Shown: in pieces, positions 59,719-64,000 of the stretch | Layout of the letters: the number at the start of each line of letters is the position of its first letter | Position numbering within the stretch: the first letter of the stretch is position 1 | Source of the DNA: an uncultured Oxalobacter sp. | GTDB lineage: Bacteria; Pseudomonadota; Gammaproteobacteria; Burkholderiales; Burkholderiaceae_D | DNA length: 64,000 nt | NCBI GenBank assembly: GCA_934277985.1 | Contig: CAKQWF010000001.1 | Location: 124,001-188,000 of the forward strand | Direction: 5' to 3' | Translations under genes and position numbers: made by a program | Notes under the pieces: generated by a model | The model's input: the letters and a program-made list of their open reading frames with translations, nothing else | Told to the model about the DNA's origin: nothing | Databases searched by the model: none

Positions 59719-60663
59719 TCAGTACAGTGCGGTTTTCAGACTGTCGATGTTTTTCTGCATCAGGCCCAGTACGGTTTCTCCCGCTTCAAGCTGGTCGCGG
59801 GTCAGGTTGTGGTAAGAGTACAGGGTCATTTTCCGCGCGCCGGTTGCGTCGCTGATGGCGTCGGCGATTTTCCCGTTTGAAAATTCGATGGTGAATACGA
59901 CGGGAATATGTTCTTTTTTCGCGCGGTCGATCAAAAAGGCGAGTGTGGCGGCACTGGCTTCGGTTTCCACGGAGCAGCCGGTGAATGCGGCATAATATTT
60001 CAGACCGTATTCATCGGCGAAGTAGCGGAACGGAAATCGGTCGCCGAAAAGCAGGGTTTTGCGTTTGGCATGGCCGATGACGTCACGGAATGTGGCGTTC
60101 ATTTGCTGAAGTTGTCCGACATAACGTTGCCTGTTCTGTTCGTACAAAGTGGCATTGTCGGGATCTTTTTCCGACATGGCCGCGGCTATCCGGTCAACGA
60201 TTGCGATGGCGTTTTTCGGTGATGTCCAGACATGTTCGTCGATATCGTGCCGGTGGCCGTCATGACCGTGTTCCATGCCGTTTGCGGTTTCTTCTTCAAC
60301 GGTTTTGACGGTATCGAGCAGTTTGATGGTGGCGGGTTTTTTTTCGCCCATGGAGTTCAGGATATTTTCTACCCATGCGTCATTTTCGCCACCGGTATAG
60401 ATGAACAGGTCGCTGTTCTGGATGGACTGGATATCCCGTGGCGACGGCTCGTAGGAATGGCTTTCCATGCCGGGTTTGAGCAGCATGGTGATATCGGCCT
60501 TGCCGCCGGCTATTTCCCTGGCGAAGTCGTATTGCGGGAAAATGGTGGTCACGATGCGCAACCGGTTTGTTGCGGCAGGCGTTTCCTGTGTGCGGGAATT
60601 GCATGCCGTCAGACAGGAGATGGCCAGCACGGTTATGGCCAGAAATGAAAATAGGCGTTTCAT
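59719..60663 (-). CDS. znuA: Metal ABC transporter substrate-binding lipoprotein (ZnuA type)
   Basis: Captures the metal ion outside the inner membrane. The 314 residues have a lipoprotein signal (MKRLFSFLAITVLAISCLTAC, Cys21) and the cluster-9 fold with ligand regions LKPGMESHSYEPSP, DEHVWTSPKNA and TIEFSNGKIA. A short His/Asp-rich loop MEHGHDGHRHDID before the second ligand favours zinc. A lipid anchor is typical of Gram-positive binding proteins, whereas enterobacterial ZnuA is soluble. ATG 60663 gives the signal peptide. It follows the Fur-family gene by about 125 bases. Confidence 0.92.
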   Translation of the reverse strand: MKRLFSFLAITVLAISCLTACNSRTQETPAATNRLRIVTTIFPQYDFAREIAGGKADITMLLKPGMESHSYEPSPRDIQSIQNSDLFIYTGGENDAWVENILNSMGEKKPATIKLLDTVKTVEEETANGMEHGHDGHRHDIDEHVWTSPKNAIAIVDRIAAAMSEKDPDNATLYEQNRQRYVGQLQQMNATFRDVIGHAKRKTLLFGDRFPFRYFADEYGLKYYAAFTGCSVETEASAATLAFLIDRAKKEHIPVVFTIEFSNGKIADAISDATGARKMTLYSYHNLTRDQLEAGETVLGLMQKNIDSLKTALY

Positions 60664-60790
60664 CGACAGGATCTCGTATGTTGTTGGCATGCGGCGTTGT
60701 GGCATGCTCCGGTAAACGGTGGCAATAAAACAGATAGGGATTGCATGCTGTGAAAACATGTGACCATGATCTTATCCGGATGAACAGGCG

Positions 60791-61255
60791 CTAGCGGTGC
60801 GACGGGTTTTTGCACTGGTCGCACTGACCGTAAAAAACCGTTCGCATCGTATTGATGTCGAACCCGTGTTTCTGGCGCATATGGTTGTGTATCTGGTTCA
60901 GCTCGTCGCAATGTACATGGATCAGCTTGCCGCACGATTCGCATTTGAGATGAAAACATGGGGAGGTGTGATCCTCGACATGGGGGCCGACATATTCGAA
61001 ACAGGCGGCGTCGGCCTTGTCCAGAAGGTACTGGTTGACCAACCCTTCATCGACCATCCGTTCGAGATGACGGTAAATGGTGGAAATACCGATCGTCATG
61101 CCGAGTTGCCGGAAATGGTGATGGATGTCGCTGGCTGTGACATGCCTTCCCTGTGCTGATTCCAGAAAGGAAAGTAGTGCCTTGCGATGTCTGGTCTGAT
61201 ATGACGTGGAACGGCCCAAGATGATTTCCTGCATGAATCCGAAAACTGTTTTCAT
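60791..61255 (-). CDS. Fur-family metalloregulator (Zur-like)
   Basis: Metal-sensing repressor. The 154 residues have a winged helix with the recognition region GMTIGISTIYRHLERMVDEG, then a dimerisation domain with metal ligands. Two structural zinc CxxC pairs are present (CESC and CDQC), and there is a His/Cys-rich stretch PCFHLKCESCGKLIHVHCDEL. AGGAA precedes the ATG at 61255. It heads an operon with znuA, znuC and znuB and has a perfect inverted repeat just upstream, so zinc-responsive autoregulation is the simplest reading. Fur or PerR-type sensing cannot be excluded. Confidence 0.92.
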   Translation of the reverse strand: MKTVFGFMQEIILGRSTSYQTRHRKALLSFLESAQGRHVTASDIHHHFRQLGMTIGISTIYRHLERMVDEGLVNQYLLDKADAACFEYVGPHVEDHTSPCFHLKCESCGKLIHVHCDELNQIHNHMRQKHGFDINTMRTVFYGQCDQCKNPSHR

Positions 61256-61277
61256 ATTCTATTCCTGGCAAAATGAA

Positions 61278-61316
61278 ACTTCAATATGAAAATGATTCCT
61301 GTTTTCATATTGAAGT
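61278..61316. promoter_or_regulatory. Operator: perfect inverted repeat upstream of the fur-znuACB operon
   Basis: ACTTCAATATGAAAA (61278-61292) and TTTTCATATTGAAGT (61302-61316) are exact reverse complements with a 9-base spacer. The inner part GAAAATGATT resembles the Fur/Zur box. It ends 23 bases before the regulator's ATG and would overlap its promoter. Confidence 0.8.
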
Positions 61317-61475
61317 GGTGTCGGGTGACGTTTGATGTACCGGTGAAGGCTATGGTGGGTGGGGGTTATGGCAGGTTGCAGGTGTCCGGTATCAGTCCGG
61401 AAAACGGAGTGTCGCGGATGCCCGGGATTTGTACGGTAAAATAGGGGTCTTCCGGAATGGATCGGACAGGATGAA

Positions 61476-62261
61476 ATGAAACGAATTGCTTTGGGTATCG
61501 AATATGACGGCACCGACTGGCGCGGCTGGCAGACGCAGCCGGACGGCATGACGGTACAGGATCGGCTGGAAGCGGCGATCAGGCAGTTTGCACAGACTGA
61601 AATCGCGACGACGTGTGCCGGACGGACCGATGCGGGGGTGCATGCCACGGAACAGGTCGTACATCTCGATACAGAGCTGGAGCGCTTGCCGGTGTCTTGG
61701 GTGCGTGGGATCAATTCCTATTTGCCGTCGTCCATCGCGGTGCGCTGGGCGTGCGAAGTGCCGGGCGGCAAGGACGGTTTTCATGCCCGTTCGAGCGCGG
61801 TGGCGCGCCGGTATCGTTATCTGATATACAACAGTCCGGTTCGTTCGCCGCTGTGGAAGAACCGTGCGGGCTGGGTTTTCAGGCCGCTTGATCTGGACAA
61901 AATGCGGCAGGGGGCGGCCTTTTTGCTCGGGGAACACGATTTCTCGGCATTTCGTGCAGCGGAATGCCAGTCGATCACGCCGGTGAAGACGATGCATGAT
62001 ATTTCCATTGCACGTCAGGGAAATCTGATTGTGTTCACGTTCGAGGCGAATGCCTTTTTGCATCATATGATCCGCAATATCGTCGGTTCCCTGATTGTGG
62101 TCGGCAAGCAGAACCAGCCGCCGCAGTGGATGAAAACCCTGCTGGAAAGCCGGAACCGGTCGCTGGCAGCACCGACTTTCGCGCCGGACGGGCTGTATCT
62201 GTCACGGGTGTTTTATGACAGCAAGTGGGGGTTGCCGCAGAGGGATGATGTTTTTCCCTGA
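61476..62261 (+). CDS. truA: tRNA pseudouridine(38-40) synthase
   Basis: Isomerises uridines 38-40 in the anticodon arm. The 261 residues show the catalytic aspartate in CAGRTDAGVHATEQVVH (Asp52), an RYRYLIYNS motif and FLHHMIRNIVGSL near the C-terminus. Length is normal. In related genomes it commonly follows fimV after asd; here the efflux and metal-uptake genes intervene. trpF follows 39 bases downstream. Confidence 0.97.
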   Translation: MKRIALGIEYDGTDWRGWQTQPDGMTVQDRLEAAIRQFAQTEIATTCAGRTDAGVHATEQVVHLDTELERLPVSWVRGINSYLPSSIAVRWACEVPGGKDGFHARSSAVARRYRYLIYNSPVRSPLWKNRAGWVFRPLDLDKMRQGAAFLLGEHDFSAFRAAECQSITPVKTMHDISIARQGNLIVFTFEANAFLHHMIRNIVGSLIVVGKQNQPPQWMKTLLESRNRSLAAPTFAPDGLYLSRVFYDSKWGLPQRDDVFP

Positions 62262-62300
62262 TAGCGGTTTGCAGGATGTTTCTTCATTGCATACTGAATC

Positions 62301-62966
62301 ATGACTTATCGTACGCGAATCAAGATTTGCGGTCTGACACGCGAGGAAGATGTCAAGGCTGTCGTTTGTGCCGGTGCGGACGCGCTCGGGTTTGTTTTTT
62401 ATCCGGCCAGTCCGCGTTTCATCACGCCGGAGAAAGCAGCTGCCCTCTCGGCGCATGTGCCCGCTTTCGTCTCGACGGTCGGTCTGTTCGTCAATGCGGA
62501 TTGCCGGGATGTGGAAAAGGCCGCCCGGCTGGCGCATTTGTCGCTGTTGCAATTCCATGGCGATGAATCGCCGCAGGCCTGTCATGAAGCGGCGTTTTCG
62601 GCCGGTTTGCCTTTTATTCGCGTTTTTCGCGTCAAACCGGATACAACGCCCGATGATTTGCTACAATATGAGCGGATTTATCGCAACGCCAGTCCGTTTT
62701 TCAAGGGTTTGCTTCTGGATACCTGGACGGATGCCTACGGCGGTGCGGGAAGGGTATTCGATTGGTCTCTCGTGTCAAAAGAAATCGGGCCTCGGGTCGT
62801 TTTGAGTGGTGGCTTGAGCGTGCAAAATGTCGCTGGTGCGATTGCGCGGTTGCGCCCGTTTGCCGTTGACGTCAGCAGTGGCGTGGAAGCGGCACGCGGC
62901 ATCAAGGACGCCGTGAAAATCCATGCTTTCATCCAGGCGGTACGCAAGGCCGATGAAACGGTATAG
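62301..62966 (+). CDS. trpF: Phosphoribosylanthranilate isomerase
   Basis: Third step of tryptophan synthesis, an Amadori rearrangement. The 221 residues form a TIM barrel starting [28 protein letters not shown], with the catalytic Cys in KICGLT, later [19 protein letters not shown] and the ending [11 protein letters not shown] / [19 protein letters not shown]. It is unfused and precedes trpB, the usual betaproteobacterial order truA-trpF-trpB. Confidence 0.97.
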   Translation: MTYRTRIKICGLTREEDVKAVVCAGADALGFVFYPASPRFITPEKAAALSAHVPAFVSTVGLFVNADCRDVEKAARLAHLSLLQFHGDESPQACHEAAFSAGLPFIRVFRVKPDTTPDDLLQYERIYRNASPFFKGLLLDTWTDAYGGAGRVFDWSLVSKEIGPRVVLSGGLSVQNVAGAIARLRPFAVDVSSGVEAARGIKDAVKIHAFIQAVRKADETV

Positions 62967-63034
62967 CAGGATTTTTCGGCACGTTTCCGTTTCGTGCAGG
63001 TGGCGATGCCATCGCATTCAAGAGAGATTTATCC

Positions 63035-64000
63035 ATGAATCAGAAAGCATATTGCAGCGCGTCCGATGCGCTGTTCGAGGCGTCCGGCTATCATTTGCCG
63101 GATGAAAACGGTCATTTCGGCCCCTATGGCGGCATTTTCGTTTCCGAAACACTGATCCACGCGCTGGACGAGCTGAAACAGGCTTATGCGCGTTACAAGC
63201 ATGATCCCGGTTTTCTGGCGGAATTCCGCTATGAACTGAAACATTTTGTCGGCCGGCCTTCGCCGGTCTATCACGCATCGCGCTGGTCAGAAATGCTCGG
63301 CGGCGCGCAAATTTATCTGAAAAGGGAAGACCTCAACCATACCGGTGCCCACAAGATCAATAATGTGATCGGTCAGGCTTTGCTGGCGAAGCGGATGGGC
63401 AAGACGAGGATCATCGCCGAGACGGGAGCCGGTCAGCATGGTGTGGCGACGGCGACGATTTGTGCCCGTTTCGGTCTGGAGTGCCATGTCTATATGGGTA
63501 GCGAGGATGTCGAGCGGCAGGCGCAGAATGTGTACCGGATGAAATTGCTGGGTGCGTCCGTCGTACCGGTCGAGTCCGGTTCGAAAACGCTGAAAGATGC
63601 ATTGAACGAGGCCATGCGCGATTGGGTCGCCAATGTCGGAACCACGTTTTATATCATCGGCACGGTGGCGGGGCCGCATCCCTATCCGATGATGGTGCGC
63701 GATTTCCAGTCGGTGATCGGTGAGGAATGTCTTGTCCAGATGCCGGAACTGACGGGGCGCCAGCCGGATATCGTTGTCGCCTGTGTGGGCGGCGGCTCCA
63801 ATGCGATGGGTATTTTTTATCCTTATATCGATCGTGCTGAAGTGGCGCTCGTCGGTGTCGAGGCGGCCGGAGAGGGTATCGAAACGGGACGGCATGCCGC
63901 TTCGCTCAATGGTGGAGCGCCGGGTGTCCTGCATGGCAATCGGACTTATCTGCTTCAGAACGGCGACGGACAGATCATCGATACCTGTTCCGTTTCTGCC
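63035..64000 (+). CDS. trpB: Tryptophan synthase beta chain, 3' end outside window
   Basis: Condenses indole with serine using pyridoxal phosphate. The window holds the first 322 residues. Present are [13 protein letters not shown], the PLP lysine in [11 protein letters not shown] (Lys107), [17 protein letters not shown] and the phosphate-binding [15 protein letters not shown] lies about 9 bases before the ATG. The N-terminus is about 20 residues longer than the enteric enzyme. The window edge cuts the C-terminal part. Confidence 0.97.
   Translation, partial: MNQKAYCSASDALFEASGYHLPDENGHFGPYGGIFVSETLIHALDELKQAYARYKHDPGFLAEFRYELKHFVGRPSPVYHASRWSEMLGGAQIYLKREDLNHTGAHKINNVIGQALLAKRMGKTRIIAETGAGQHGVATATICARFGLECHVYMGSEDVERQAQNVYRMKLLGASVVPVESGSKTLKDALNEAMRDWVANVGTTFYIIGTVAGPHPYPMMVRDFQSVIGEECLVQMPELTGRQPDIVVACVGGGSNAMGIFYPYIDRAEVALVGVEAAGEGIETGRHAASLNGGAPGVLHGNRTYLLQNGDGQIIDTCSVSA

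Noticed and set aside
60686..60748. Three GCATGC sites upstream of znuA as an operator
   Set aside because: Only 6-7 bases each, unequal spacing, and the upstream 39-bp inverted repeat is a far better operator.

Overview
The window reads as a chromosomal segment of a betaproteobacterium of the order Burkholderiales, most likely family Oxalobacteraceae and close to Oxalobacter. This is inferred from gene order (kdsD next to a Kef-type antiporter, uvrA/ssb, ppx/ppk1, gltBD, dapA-bamC, secG-tRNA-Leu-nuoA-N, leuC-leuD-leuB-asd, truA-trpF-trpB), from moderate G+C, and from protein style. No 16S or other marker is present to prove it. Nearly all of the window is dense housekeeping sequence; the accessory parts are small and sit at recognisable junctions.

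Layout. 1-10 kb: the 5' end of kdsD, a CPA2 K+/H+ antiporter, uvrA and ssb diverging around a LexA (SOS) box, two MFS transporters and a ZIP metal transporter. 10-16 kb: polyphosphate metabolism (ppx and ppk1) with a SulP anion transporter between them, then a small heat-shock protein behind a possible sigma-32 promoter. 16.5-17.5 kb: an IS200/REP-associated (Y1) transposase-like gene that has lost its HUH histidines and is framed by nested GGGG(A/T)CA motifs, directly upstream of gltBD. 23.8-29.6 kb: dapA-bamC, a metallo-beta-lactamase-fold protein, a Lys/Asp/Ala/Pro-repeat lipoprotein, an FKBP-type isomerase, tpiA and secG. 29.6-31 kb: tRNA-Leu(GAG) with a truncated tyrosine integrase at its 3' end and a small secreted protein made of Gly-X-Y-like triplets. 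31.4-46.1 kb: a complete 14-gene nuoA-N operon for respiratory complex I. 46.2-53.1 kb: aroC, an MFS transporter, leuC, an entericidin-like peptide, leuD, leuB, asd. 53.2-61.3 kb: an accessory block with a tripartite efflux system (EmrB, EmrA, outer-membrane factor) divergent from a TetR regulator, and a fur-znuA-znuC-znuB metal-uptake operon behind a perfect inverted-repeat operator. 61.4-64 kb: truA, trpF and the 5' part of trpB.

How the genes work together. gltBD supplies glutamate; dapA and asd feed lysine/threonine/methionine synthesis; leuCDB completes the leucine branch; aroC, trpF and trpB belong to aromatic/tryptophan synthesis. ppk1 and ppx make and break polyphosphate. nuoA-N encodes the NADH:quinone proton pump. 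The Fur-family regulator probably represses itself and the ABC metal importer through the 39-bp operator at 61278-61316.

No large undescribed system (no CRISPR array, prophage, secretion or defence island) is visible. The best leads are the HUH-less transposase with its flanking motifs, the Firmicutes-like metal-uptake operon filling the asd-truA junction where related genomes usually have fimV, and the two small exported repeat proteins.
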